A stretch of 33,438 bases of DNA from Opitutia bacterium UBA7374 (GCA_002469895.1 DKOA01000050.1:1359-34796), one strand, 5' to 3'. Shown: positions 8,254 through 16,890, counted from the stretch's first letter. Notes: generated by a model from the letters alone, not told the origin. Numbers and translations are program-made.

Positions 8254-10038
8254 ATGAAGAAACATCCCTTCACTTTTCCAAAAATCGGCATTCGCCCGAC
8301 CATTGACGGACGCCTCGGTGGTGTACGTGAATCGCTCGAAGAACAGACCATGGCAATGGCCAAACGGGTGGCTGATCTCTACACAAGCGAGCTACGCAAT
8401 CTCGATGGCAGCCCGGTGGAGTGTGTCATTGCCGATAGCAACATCGGGGGCATTAGTGAAGCTGCCGCCTGTGAGGAGAAATTTCAACGCGAGGGCGTGG
8501 GGCTCTCCTTGACCGTGACCCCCTGCTGGTGCTACGGCTCAGAGACAATGGACATGGATCCGCATCGCCCCAAGGCGGTCTGGGGATTCAACGGCACGGA
8601 GCGGCCGGGTGCCGTCTACCTCGCCGCGGTGCTGGCCGGACACACCCAGAAGGGCATCCCCGCTTTCGGCATCTACGGAAAAGATGTGCAAGAGGCGGGG
8701 GATGAGCACATGCCGGAAGACGTCGTGGAAAAACTGCTGAACTTCGCCCGTGCCGGGCTGGCAGTAGCCTACATGCGGGGCAAAGCCTACCTCTCGATGG
8801 GCGGTACCTCGATGGGCATCGCCGGTTCTGTGGTCGACACCCGCTTCTGGGAGCAAAGCCTCGGCATGCGCGTTGAAACCATCGACATGTCGGAATTTCT
8901 TGGGCGAATGCACAAGGGAATCTACGATCCGGAGGAATACGCCAAGGCGCTTGCCTGGGTTAAAGAAAACTGCCCGGAAGGAGAAGACTACAATAATGAG
9001 GCAGCCAAGCGCACCCGGGAACAACTCGATCAGGAATGGGAAGACTCCGTCAAGATGGCCCTGATCGCGCGTGATCTGATGGTCGGCAACCCCAAGCTGG
9101 CCGAAATCGGATATGGCGAACAAGCTCAGGGTCACTACGCCATTGCCGCCGGTTTTCAGGGGCAGCGTCAATGGACGGATCACTTCCCCAACGGCGACCT
9201 CATGGAGGCCATCCTCAATACCTCCTTTGACTGGGACGGCAAACGCCCTCCCTATATAATGGCAACCGAGAACGATGCACTGAACGGCGCCGGGATGCTC
9301 TTCGGCCAACTCCTGACCAACAGCGCACAGATCTTTGCCGATCTGCGCACCTACTGGAGCCCGGATGCGGTGGCTCGCGTGGCCGATGGCTATGCGCTGG
9401 AAGAACCGGCGGGGAACGGTCTGCTTCACTTGATCAACTCGGGGCCGGCAGCACTTGATGGAACCGGTGACCAGACCGATGACGAAGGCCGTCCCACGAT
9501 GAAGCCCTTCTGGGATATTACCGATGCGGAAGTACAGGCTAGCCTGAAAAATACGACCTGGCACCCCTCGATGTCTGAATACTTTCCCGGCGGTGGCATG
9601 AGCACCCGCTTCCGCACCCGAGGCGGCATGCCGGCCACGATGATCCGGCTCAACTTGGCCGGCGAACTGGGCCCCTGCCTACAAATTGCCGAGGGCTGGA
9701 CCGTCGACCTGCCGGAAGCGGTGCACGATGCACTTGACCAGCGCACCAATCCCACTTGGCCGACCACCTGGTTTGCCCCGAAACTGAACGGCAGCGGCGC
9801 CTTCCGCTCGACCTATGAGGTGATGAACAACTGGGGCGCCAACCACTGCGTCCTGACCGCGGGTCATGTCGGCCACCTCTACATCACCCTCGCCTCCCTC
9901 CTCCGCATCCCGGTCTACATGCACAACGTTGAAGAAGAGCGCATCTTCCGGCCAAGCGCCTGGCGCGCCTTTGGCACTGCCGATCTGGAAAGTGCCGACT
10001 TCCGCGCCTGTCAGGCCTACGGCCCTCTCTATAAATAG
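8254..10038 (+). CDS. fucI: L-fucose isomerase
   Basis: This 594-aa protein converts L-fucose to L-fuculose (Mn-dependent aldose-ketose isomerase). The N-terminus FPKIGIRPTIDGRLGGVRES and CWCYGSETMDMDP are FucI hallmarks. Metal ligands known from the E. coli enzyme (E337, D361, H528) align with E339 in ATENDALNG, D363 in FADLRTYW and H531 in GANHCVL. Length matches the family (about 590 aa). It follows mqo by 129 bp; that spacer carries no clear gene or Shine-Dalgarno sequence. A terminator-like hairpin follows. Identification is very secure and defines the locus as fucose catabolic. Confidence 0.97.
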   Translation: MKKHPFTFPKIGIRPTIDGRLGGVRESLEEQTMAMAKRVADLYTSELRNLDGSPVECVIADSNIGGISEAAACEEKFQREGVGLSLTVTPCWCYGSETMDMDPHRPKAVWGFNGTERPGAVYLAAVLAGHTQKGIPAFGIYGKDVQEAGDEHMPEDVVEKLLNFARAGLAVAYMRGKAYLSMGGTSMGIAGSVVDTRFWEQSLGMRVETIDMSEFLGRMHKGIYDPEEYAKALAWVKENCPEGEDYNNEAAKRTREQLDQEWEDSVKMALIARDLMVGNPKLAEIGYGEQAQGHYAIAAGFQGQRQWTDHFPNGDLMEAILNTSFDWDGKRPPYIMATENDALNGAGMLFGQLLTNSAQIFADLRTYWSPDAVARVADGYALEEPAGNGLLHLINSGPAALDGTGDQTDDEGRPTMKPFWDITDAEVQASLKNTTWHPSMSEYFPGGGMSTRFRTRGGMPATMIRLNLAGELGPCLQIAEGWTVDLPEAVHDALDQRTNPTWPTTWFAPKLNGSGAFRSTYEVMNNWGANHCVLTAGHVGHLYITLASLLRIPVYMHNVEEERIFRPSAWRAFGTADLESADFRACQAYGPLYK

Positions 10039-10053
10039 ACGCCCTTGACAACA

Positions 10054-10084
10054 CCCCCGACCTTCCGTCGGTGGGCGCTTTTTT
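10054..10084 (+). terminator. Intrinsic terminator or attenuator after fucI
   Basis: Arms 10054-10061 and 10067-10074 pair around a 5-nt loop with one mismatch, followed within a few bases by six T residues (10079-10084). It lies 15 bp after the fucI stop and 40 bp before the next co-directional gene, so it may partly separate the catabolic genes from the downstream fusion gene and fucU. Confidence 0.65.
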
Positions 10085-10124
10085 GGGCTCGTCCCCCCAT
10101 CCTTTCTTCGCAAGCTGAGTCGCG

Positions 10125-11213
10125 ATGAAAAAAATATTTGTCTCGGGTTGCTATGACATCATCCATGCCGGACATGTCCAATTCTTCTCCGAAGCGCGCG
10201 CTTTGGGCGACCACTTGACCGTATGCTTTGCTTCCGATCTGGTACTCTGGAATCATAAGGAACGCCGCTCTTCCCTGCCGGAGGAACACAAGCTCGCCCT
10301 CCTGCGCAACCTGACTATGGTAGACGACGCAGTGATCGGGGAAAACGAGGCGCATGGGCTGGACTTTCAGGATCATTTCCGGCGGATCCGACCTGACGTA
10401 CTAGCGGTGACGGAAGACGATCAGTACGCAGAGATGAAAAAAGCACTTTGTGCTGAGGTCGGGGCGACTTATGTAAAGTTGCCCAAGACCCCGCCCCAGT
10501 TTCCGCCTGTCTCCTCCTCGGGCATCGTGCAATGGATTCAGGCACCCGATGTATCGCCCCTCCGGGTCGACTTTGCCGGTGGCTGGCTCGATGTACCCCG
10601 CTATGCACGCGAGGGCGCCTACATCGTCAACTGCGCCATCTCTCCGACCGTAAGTCTGCGCGGTTGGGACTACGAAAAACGTGCCGGGCTGGGCGGGAGT
10701 GGTGCCTGGGCTCTGCTCAATGGCAAGTCCGGTGTTTCCAGTGAGCTCAACCTCGGAGTCGGCTGGCAGGACCCCGCAGTGATCCGGGAGTCCGGTCTCT
10801 GTGTTTGGAAAAGTGGTGACCGCCCAAGCCTCTACCTGAAACGCGACGGCACCATGCTGGGTCGGCGGATGGCGCTCTTCTATACCGGATCGGATCACGA
10901 CACCCCGGGCGTAGTCGATCAGGAGCGCAACTACGATTTAATTGAAAAAGCCGGTCTGGTAGCGGCTGAAGCCGTCGAGCGGAACGACTTTGACCGACTG
11001 GCGGAAGCCGTCGCGATGAGCTATCAAGTGCAACTGCAGGAAGGCATGCAGCCACTGCCGGAGGCAAACGGAGCAAGAGGCCGCAAGTACTGCGGTGGCG
11101 GATTTGGTGGCTATGCTCTCTATCTTTTTAACGGTGCCACCGAGCGCGACCAATTCGTCGCAGCAAACGAGGCCGCCCGTCCAATTGAACCCTTCATCCA
11201 TCCAACCATCTAA
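10125..11213 (+). CDS. Fused HxGH nucleotidyltransferase and compact GHMP-kinase-like protein
   Basis: This 362-aa protein has two recognisable parts. Residues 1-136 form a cytidylyltransferase-like domain with GCYDIIHAGHVQFF (HAGH at 14-17) and SSSGIV (130-135) in the place of the family's ISSTxI signature. Residues 145-362 resemble a GHMP kinase: RVDFAGGWLDVPRY (147-160) is strikingly like motif 1 of L-fucokinase/FKP and heptokinases, GLGGSGA (188-194) is the ATP-binding motif 2, and KYCGGGFGG (321-329) is motif 3. Motifs 1 and 2 are only about 40 residues apart, shorter than in usual GHMP kinases. It lies 5 bp upstream of fucU. A role in phosphorylating and/or nucleotide-activating fucose, like a miniature FKP on a different transferase fold, is a hypothesis. 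A regulatory, non-catalytic role is possible. Confidence 0.75.
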   Translation: MKKIFVSGCYDIIHAGHVQFFSEARALGDHLTVCFASDLVLWNHKERRSSLPEEHKLALLRNLTMVDDAVIGENEAHGLDFQDHFRRIRPDVLAVTEDDQYAEMKKALCAEVGATYVKLPKTPPQFPPVSSSGIVQWIQAPDVSPLRVDFAGGWLDVPRYAREGAYIVNCAISPTVSLRGWDYEKRAGLGGSGAWALLNGKSGVSSELNLGVGWQDPAVIRESGLCVWKSGDRPSLYLKRDGTMLGRRMALFYTGSDHDTPGVVDQERNYDLIEKAGLVAAEAVERNDFDRLAEAVAMSYQVQLQEGMQPLPEANGARGRKYCGGGFGGYALYLFNGATERDQFVAANEAARPIEPFIHPTI

Positions 11214-11218
11214 TTGTC

Positions 11219-11650
11219 ATGCTCAAAGGTATCTCCCCTCTCCTCTCCCCGGAACTCCTCGCCACTCTGGCCCGCATGGGTCACGGCGATGAAATCATCC
11301 TCGCCGATGCCCACTTCCCGGCAGAGTCGTTTAATGAAAATGTGCTCCGGGCCGACGGACTGCGCATTCCCGATTTGCTCAATGCCATCCTCCCCCTCTT
11401 CGAACTCGACAGCTACGTGGCGTCCCCGCTCTCTATGATGTCCGCAGTGGAAGGCGACACCCTCGATCCCGCCGTCGAAACCGCCTATCGTACGGCCATT
11501 GAAAAGCACGTCCCGGCGGCCCCTGCGACCGAGCGAATCGACCGCTTTGCCTTCTACGACCGCGCGCGCGAAGCCTTTGCCGTCGTTATGACGGGCGAAA
11601 CCGCTAAATACGGAAACATCCTCCTGAAAAAGGGTGTGACCCCGCAGTAA
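11219..11650 (+). CDS. fucU: L-fucose mutarotase (RbsD/FucU family)
   Basis: The 143-aa protein has the RbsD/FucU fold signatures: an N-terminal LKGISPLLSPELLATLARMGHGDEI-type segment with H22, DAHFPA (D30, H32), and the C-terminal FYDRAREAF and YGNILLKKGV. FucU speeds interconversion of alpha- and beta-L-fucose anomers to supply the isomerase. Length matches E. coli FucU (about 140 aa). It starts 5 bp after the preceding fusion gene, so the two are almost certainly co-transcribed. The 3' end converges on the SRP RNA gene. Confidence 0.95.
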   Translation: MLKGISPLLSPELLATLARMGHGDEIILADAHFPAESFNENVLRADGLRIPDLLNAILPLFELDSYVASPLSMMSAVEGDTLDPAVETAYRTAIEKHVPAAPATERIDRFAFYDRAREAFAVVMTGETAKYGNILLKKGVTPQ

Positions 11651-11688
11651 AAAGAGTAAGTCGAGCAGCCAAAGGCCCAGACAAAAGT

Positions 11689-11782
11689 GGCCAGGCACCC
11701 TACGACATGCTGTTCCGATTACCGCTGCTTCCTTCCGGACCTGACGGGGTTCATCCGAACGGGCATTGCATAGGACCCGGCC
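11689..11782 (-). ncRNA. ffs: Bacterial small signal recognition particle RNA (4.5S RNA)
   Basis: The minus strand carries the universal SRP domain IV core GGTCCGGAAGGAAGCAGC (complement of about 11724-11741), including the GGAA tetraloop and the symmetric internal-loop sequences bound by Ffh. The outer ends, GGCCGGGTCC at the 5' side (11782 downward) and GGTGCCTGGCC at the 3' side (up to 11689), can pair with wobbles, giving the expected single long hairpin of about 94 nt. Exact ends are estimated from pairing. It is convergent with fucU. No clear promoter could be assigned upstream (11783-11834). Confidence 0.93.
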
Positions 11783-11834
11783 ATGAACAGATGACCATGC
11801 CGACGTCGGATCGGGCAATCTAAAAACAAAAAAA

Positions 11835-12212
11835 ATGGGGCCCTGCTACGGCCTCAACGACTATGTGGAAGTGAACACAGACAATACAAATCCAAACAAT
11901 AAAGATACAGACACGGATGGATTTGAGGACAATTTCGAATTAACCAATCAAACAAGCCCCACATCGTCTGCATCCACTCCACAAATGGGTTTGGCCATGG
12001 AGATCAGTGAGTATGCCAGCTCTCTTTCAGTCGATATTACAGTACAATCCCCGGTCGGTGGTTTACTCGCTATTGAGCAATCAGAAAACCTACAAGACTG
12101 GACAAGCATCGAGCTTTTTGAAGGTAACGGCAGAACGATCAGCAGAGTCTTTCCCCGCGAAGACAATGCCTCGGCATTTTATCGGGTGCGCCTACTGGAT
12201 CAGACTCCATAA
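11835..12212 (+). pseudogene. 3' remnant of a secreted TSP3-repeat protein
   Basis: The frame encodes 125 aa with no signal peptide. It begins abruptly inside an Asp-rich calcium-binding TSP3-like segment (NTDNTNPNNKDTDTDGFEDNFE, residues 14-35 approximately) and continues into a short beta-rich tail ending AFYRVRLLDQ. The same TSP3-plus-tail layout, with an FYRV motif close to the end, closes the large secreted gene at 12,441-15,710. A free-standing copy of only this C-terminal portion suggests a truncated gene whose 5' part was lost when the junction beside ffs formed. The ATG follows an A-rich run and has no ribosome-binding site. It could instead be a small expressed protein, but that is less likely. 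Confidence 0.6.
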
Positions 12213-12440
12213 GATAACGGTATCCGAACAGGCAGCAGCTCCCTCAAGACGATACTATGGCATGACAGCCTGCGCTACCGCTGATTAACCATTCTACCGG
12301 CTCTCTACGGTATACGGTTTGATTCACCTGTAGAAAAATTCCAAACTTGTGGATTCGTCGAATGGAGAGTATTCGCTGAAGTACGTTATTTATTAGAAAA
12401 ACAATCCCTCTGGTACTCATCTCTCCTACTGTACAAGCAC

Positions 12441-15400
12441 ATGATTCGACAGTCCGCCTCCTCTTCTGGTATCCGTAAGCAGCCGATCTTCATTGCAAGC
12501 TTTCCAAGATATCTATTGCCGCTTTGCGCAATGCAGCTTTTTAGCGGCTCCTTTGCCCTAGCGCTGAGCCAGCTGGACTCTTCTGTAGAAGAGGTCATTC
12601 TGCAAACAACTGCAGAATACAAAGACATCGTAATGGGGCAGCAGGCACAGGATAATCGTTTCATACTGACTCCCGATTCCTGCTTCTTTTACCCCAAGGG
12701 ACCCAAGCTGACCGGCTCCACCGCCTCTTCTATTCCGGGATCTGAATTCAACTCAAACCAGACGTTTGCGACGATTGATGAGATCGACAGCATCGGACAA
12801 AAAGTCCTTTGGCCGATCATGCCGAGACAGACCGGCTCTGTTTCGGTCAACGTATTTCTTGAAACCGCGAATGCCGGGATCGAATTAATCGTCCGCTTGG
12901 GCGATCTGGAACAAACGGTGGTCACAACTGTTTCCGACGGTACAAGCGCCCAGCCCTGGAACCTTACAGCAACAATCCAAGAGGCGGGCATCTCCGAAGC
13001 AGCGATTCAGTATCTCGAGATCGAACTGCGGGATCTCAATGGGAATCAAGAAGCCGGTGAGATCCACAAAGTTGAGTTAAGCGGTGAAGCCTTAGAAAAT
13101 GCCTATCTACTGCGCGCGCGATGGAGACCTTATGCCGTACACGGCAGTCTGCTTAGCAGTACCTTAAACGCCTCTGGCTTGGGGCACAGCCTTTATGTAG
13201 TGGAAATGCGCCCTGATTTTTCGGCCGATGAGGTTTTTAGTTTCTACGCACCGGTCACTACCAAATTTGGTTATTATGGGGTGACGTACGCACCCTCCGA
13301 TTCGAGTGACCGTGGAGAGAATGATTTTTTTGTTCCAGACGCCGCCAATTTCTCGATGTGGTCATACAATGCCAATCAATCCCAACCACCGGTCCCCGAG
13401 CGAAGCCATCTACTGGCTGTAGGCAATGGAGAGCAGATTTTTGACGGATACGGGCACGAAGGGTCCGGTGTTAAACCAAGAAATGGAAACCCGCTGGAGG
13501 GGCGGACTATTGACAATCTTGTGCTGGCGCTTCGCATGGAGTCTCATGTGGCCGACGATCAATACCGTTATCGCACCTATATCGGTTACTACTGGGATGA
13601 AGCGCTGAGCGAATGGAAGTTTTATGCTGCGGGACGCGATTATCTGGATGATGCGGAACTGGCTTCCGAGGGGGATGGCTTTGCCGCTCCCAACTCATTT
13701 GTAGAAGTACCCGGTGGGGTGACCAGTCAACGAACCGCGCAGATCAAGCGCATCCTTGATTATCGGGGCTGGATCAAAGATGAAACCGGTAACTGGCACG
13801 CGATCGATCTTCTCCATGCAAGCAGCCTAAACACCGCGAACATACGCTCCAAGGACTGGTCCACCACTGAAGACGGATGGCTCCGGATGAAAATGGGCGG
13901 TATTGTCCACCGCCAGTGGTTAGACAATTCTGTGCAGCGACAGATCACTCCGGTGACCACCTTACCCGACTATATGGACGCCAGTAAACTCGCCGTACTC
14001 GAGACCATACCCGTGACCGTAGTGATGGATCGAGCCGTGCGTACATTCGATGGATATTTAAAGGTAGAATTTACTCTGGAGGGGCTGGATGCCCCTGCTG
14101 AGGTCAAACTCTTTCATGGAGACGAAGATGGTATGACTCTACTCTATGAAAAAGGAGCCTTCCCCGATGAATGGGATTCCGTTACGAGCTTGGGTTCTTT
14201 CGATGACGGTTCGTATTCAGTCAAGCTTCCGGCCACTGATCTGCCGACCGAGGGATTTTGCCGCATCCTTGTCGAAGCAAATACCAAAGGCCGGCACTGG
14301 AGCCGCGAGACCGGACACTGGGTACCGGCCAGACTGTCAGATGTTGACCCGAATGCGGAGACCGGTGATTCCGCAGGCAGCGTGCGCCTCCACAATCCCG
14401 CTGGTGCTTCCAATATATACTCTATCGTCTCAGGCAATGAAGACACTTTGTTCGCGCTCGACAGTTCCACTGGCTCGTTAACGCTGGCTGCTGATTTTCC
14501 GGAGACACCGGCTTCATCCTATCGACTGGCGGTAAAAGCCGAGCTAAACAAATTCTCCAGTTGGCGCAATACGGCGGAAGTTGTAGTCGTGCCGGGTCTA
14601 CAGCTTCTGGTTGAAGAAGACTTCGATGCTGGCACAGCGGATCAAACCATAGCCGGCAGTAATGGCGGGATTGGTTGGGGCGGTTCATGGACAGGCCATT
14701 CCAGTTGGGTATACGCTCCCGTAGAAACTTCATCTTCGAATGATGGAGGCGCTGGATTGGAAGCACGGATTGGGGATCAGGGGACGAGCCTCAGTCGGCC
14801 CTTTCAAACTGCTGTGACCATCGGCAGCGGAACAGATGATCTATCCGATGTACTGCTAAGCATGGTCATGGATATTAATGAGCCAATAGCAATCGGACAT
14901 TCCGTGCGGCTGGAAATCATGAATGAGACGACCCAGATCGGCTACATCGGGAAAAAAATAAACGGATCACTTGGCTTTGAGCTGGGAGATTCCGGATGGC
15001 AAAACCTAAGCAACAGTATCGGACCCACCAATGCTACTGTAGGCACCTGGCATTTCGCACTCCACTTGAAATCCGGCAATGGAGGAACTGTCGAAGCGAC
15101 TCTTTACGGTGCTGAAGCGGATGACACTACGGCTCCGGAAAACCGATTATCGTATCCGTACGCAGTTACCGCCACGCTGAGCGAAGCGGTCACTTTAGAT
15201 GGATTTCGCCTCCATCGGCATAACAACACAACTTCGGGAATAGATTCCATTCGCCTGATGGAGAATTACGCGACACTTTTGGTCGATTCAGACGGAGACA
15301 ATTATCCGGACATCACTGATCCGGACGATGATAATGACGGCATACCGGACGCAGATGAAATCGCACATGGCTTCAATCCAAACTCCAACGCCGATGCTGC

Positions 15401-15710
15401 TCTCGACAGCGATTCCGATGGCTTTAATAATCTCCACGAAGTGAGCTTCGGGAGCGATCCGAATGATGCGGCCAGTGTGCCCGGGCAACTGTCGATCAGT
15501 CCCAACGAGCAACCGGCGCATACGCTTTCATTTCCGGGCACATCCGGCCGTGCTTATTCTTTGTGGCGTTCGACCACACTGGAAACCGATTCCTGGACGA
15601 TCATCGACCGGAGCGAACGCTCCCTTCCCGAAAATGAGGCGATTCTTTTTTTAGACCGCTCGCCTCCGATGGATAAAGCGTTCTATCGAGTTTCGGTAGG
15701 CTTGGAATGA
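12441..15710 (+). CDS. Large secreted multidomain protein with DUF3472-like region and TSP3 C-terminus
   Basis: The 1089-aa product has a basic N-region and hydrophobic core typical of a signal peptide (residues 1-42, YLLPLCAMQLFSGSFALALS). Residues about 230-400 resemble DUF3472 (YYGVTYAPSDS, YGHEGSGVKPRNG, YRTYIGYYWDEALSEWKFYAAGRDY), a domain found in secreted proteins of glycan degraders. About 640-715 is cadherin-like (IYSIVSGNEDTLFALDSSTG). About 723-930 looks like a concanavalin/LamG-type beta-sandwich (EEDFDAGTADQTI, GWGGSW). About 945-1010 holds TSP3 Asp-rich repeats (DSDGDNYPD, DPDDDNDGIPD, DSDSDGFNN), and a short tail ends FYRVSV. It probably acts at the cell surface or outside in carbohydrate binding or processing. 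No catalytic residues can be named. An internal Met at residue 31 is a less likely start. Confidence 0.8.
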   Translation: MIRQSASSSGIRKQPIFIASFPRYLLPLCAMQLFSGSFALALSQLDSSVEEVILQTTAEYKDIVMGQQAQDNRFILTPDSCFFYPKGPKLTGSTASSIPGSEFNSNQTFATIDEIDSIGQKVLWPIMPRQTGSVSVNVFLETANAGIELIVRLGDLEQTVVTTVSDGTSAQPWNLTATIQEAGISEAAIQYLEIELRDLNGNQEAGEIHKVELSGEALENAYLLRARWRPYAVHGSLLSSTLNASGLGHSLYVVEMRPDFSADEVFSFYAPVTTKFGYYGVTYAPSDSSDRGENDFFVPDAANFSMWSYNANQSQPPVPERSHLLAVGNGEQIFDGYGHEGSGVKPRNGNPLEGRTIDNLVLALRMESHVADDQYRYRTYIGYYWDEALSEWKFYAAGRDYLDDAELASEGDGFAAPNSFVEVPGGVTSQRTAQIKRILDYRGWIKDETGNWHAIDLLHASSLNTANIRSKDWSTTEDGWLRMKMGGIVHRQWLDNSVQRQITPVTTLPDYMDASKLAVLETIPVTVVMDRAVRTFDGYLKVEFTLEGLDAPAEVKLFHGDEDGMTLLYEKGAFPDEWDSVTSLGSFDDGSYSVKLPATDLPTEGFCRILVEANTKGRHWSRETGHWVPARLSDVDPNAETGDSAGSVRLHNPAGASNIYSIVSGNEDTLFALDSSTGSLTLAADFPETPASSYRLAVKAELNKFSSWRNTAEVVVVPGLQLLVEEDFDAGTADQTIAGSNGGIGWGGSWTGHSSWVYAPVETSSSNDGGAGLEARIGDQGTSLSRPFQTAVTIGSGTDDLSDVLLSMVMDINEPIAIGHSVRLEIMNETTQIGYIGKKINGSLGFELGDSGWQNLSNSIGPTNATVGTWHFALHLKSGNGGTVEATLYGAEADDTTAPENRLSYPYAVTATLSEAVTLDGFRLHRHNNTTSGIDSIRLMENYATLLVDSDGDNYPDITDPDDDNDGIPDADEIAHGFNPNSNADAALDSDSDGFNNLHEVSFGSDPNDAASVPGQLSISPNEQPAHTLSFPGTSGRAYSLWRSTTLETDSWTIIDRSERSLPENEAILFLDRSPPMDKAFYRVSVGLE

Positions 15711-15726
15711 GGCTCAGCGTGCTTGT

Positions 15727-16890
15727 TCAGCGGGCCTCGGCCATTTTGATGACCGCATGATAGGCAGGCTTGCGTTCAAATTCACGACCGATCAAGAGGG
15801 GATAATCGGTGCGCCCGAGCATCGGTCGGTAATCCCGCCAGCTATTGCCATCCCAAACACCCCAAAAGGAAACACGCTCCATATTGTCGGCGTATTGCAC
15901 GAATAGATTGAACAAGTCCTCATAACGATTTGCCTGCTCGAGTAAGACAGGCTCCGGAGCCCCTTCAACATAGGGATTAAATTCGGCGGCGAGTTCGAAT
16001 TTATCCTCTACACTGGCGCCACGGTGCTTCCATGCATTGGGCAACACACTGACATCGAGTTCTGTAATATGAAGGGGAACACCGGCCTTCCGGGAATTTT
16101 CCAGAACACGCTCGATCAGAGGAAGCGTTGGCTCATCTAAAAAGAAGTGTCCCTGATAGCCCAAGCCGTGAATCGGGACGCCGCGTTTTCTCAAGCCAGC
16201 AATCATATCCAGTGCGAAATCGAGCTTTGCCGGCTGGTCTAAATTATAATCATTATACAGAAGCTTTGCATCCGGGTCCGCTTCATGCGCGGTACGATAG
16301 GCGATCTCTATGTACTCGGGGCCAATAATATCAAGCCAGGGACACGGCTTGTAAAAGGCATCAAAGCGTTGCTCCTGCTGAATCCAATTGGTATCAATCG
16401 CTTCGTTCACAACATCCCAATAAGCAATCCGTCCGCGATAACGGCCGACCACCGTGCGGATATGCTCTTTCATTCTTTCGATCAATACTTCACGACTGAC
16501 CTCCCCACCGGCGGCATCCTTAAAGAACCATTGGGGTGCATCATTCTTCCAAACCAGCGTATGGCCAACGACTGCAATTGAGTGTTCTTGAGCAAAGGCG
16601 ACCAAATCATCCCCTTCGGCGAATGTAAATATGCCTTCCTTCGGTTGGGTGAACGAGGGCTTCATGCAATTCTCCGGTGTGATGACATTAAATTCGGTCG
16701 CTGTCAGTGCCTTCTCCTGAGCAAGAAATTTATTTTTTTCTCCATCAACTGAATAACCGTGCCAAATCGTGCCCACAAGAAAGTGCTCCGAAAAAGCCTC
16801 TTTCAAGGAAAGACCGAAACAAGGCTTCAACCAAAGAAAGCAAAGTAACGAAAATGAGTGAAATAATACGGGTATTCGAGAAGCTTTCAT
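15727..16890 (-). CDS. GH10 family endo-1,4-beta-xylanase
   Basis: This 387-aa secreted glycoside hydrolase starts with a signal peptide (residues 1-26, hydrophobic core FHSFSLLCFLWL, cleavage near CFG). The GH10 fold is clear: NVITPENCMKPSF (68-80), GHTLVWKNDAPQWF (109-122), the acid/base glutamate in WDVVNEAID (E163), NDYNLD (213-218), GLGYQGHFF (242-250), the nucleophile glutamate in HITELDVSV (E277), and WGVWDGNSWR near the C-terminus. It cleaves internal beta-1,4-xylosidic bonds. It is last in the minus-strand operon, 108 bp downstream of the ribulokinase gene, and may have its own promoter. No carbohydrate-binding module is attached. Substrate could be plant or algal xylan; that cannot be told from sequence. 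Confidence 0.95.
   Translation of the reverse strand: MKASRIPVLFHSFSLLCFLWLKPCFGLSLKEAFSEHFLVGTIWHGYSVDGEKNKFLAQEKALTATEFNVITPENCMKPSFTQPKEGIFTFAEGDDLVAFAQEHSIAVVGHTLVWKNDAPQWFFKDAAGGEVSREVLIERMKEHIRTVVGRYRGRIAYWDVVNEAIDTNWIQQEQRFDAFYKPCPWLDIIGPEYIEIAYRTAHEADPDAKLLYNDYNLDQPAKLDFALDMIAGLRKRGVPIHGLGYQGHFFLDEPTLPLIERVLENSRKAGVPLHITELDVSVLPNAWKHRGASVEDKFELAAEFNPYVEGAPEPVLLEQANRYEDLFNLFVQYADNMERVSFWGVWDGNSWRDYRPMLGRTDYPLLIGREFERKPAYHAVIKMAEAR

Noticed and set aside
8539..9564. Minus-strand frame of 341 aa opposite fucI
   Set aside because: It lies entirely antisense to fucose isomerase, whose metal ligands and family motifs are intact; the frame has no recognisable domain.
11210..11818. Minus-strand frame of 202 aa spanning fucU and the SRP RNA
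   Set aside because: It runs antisense through fucU and through the structured 4.5S RNA core, so it is not a credible protein gene.
15704..15760. Possible bidirectional terminator between the convergent 1089-aa protein and xylanase genes
   Set aside because: Only a 5-bp GAGGC/GCCTC pairing with a large loop and no T-run on either strand.
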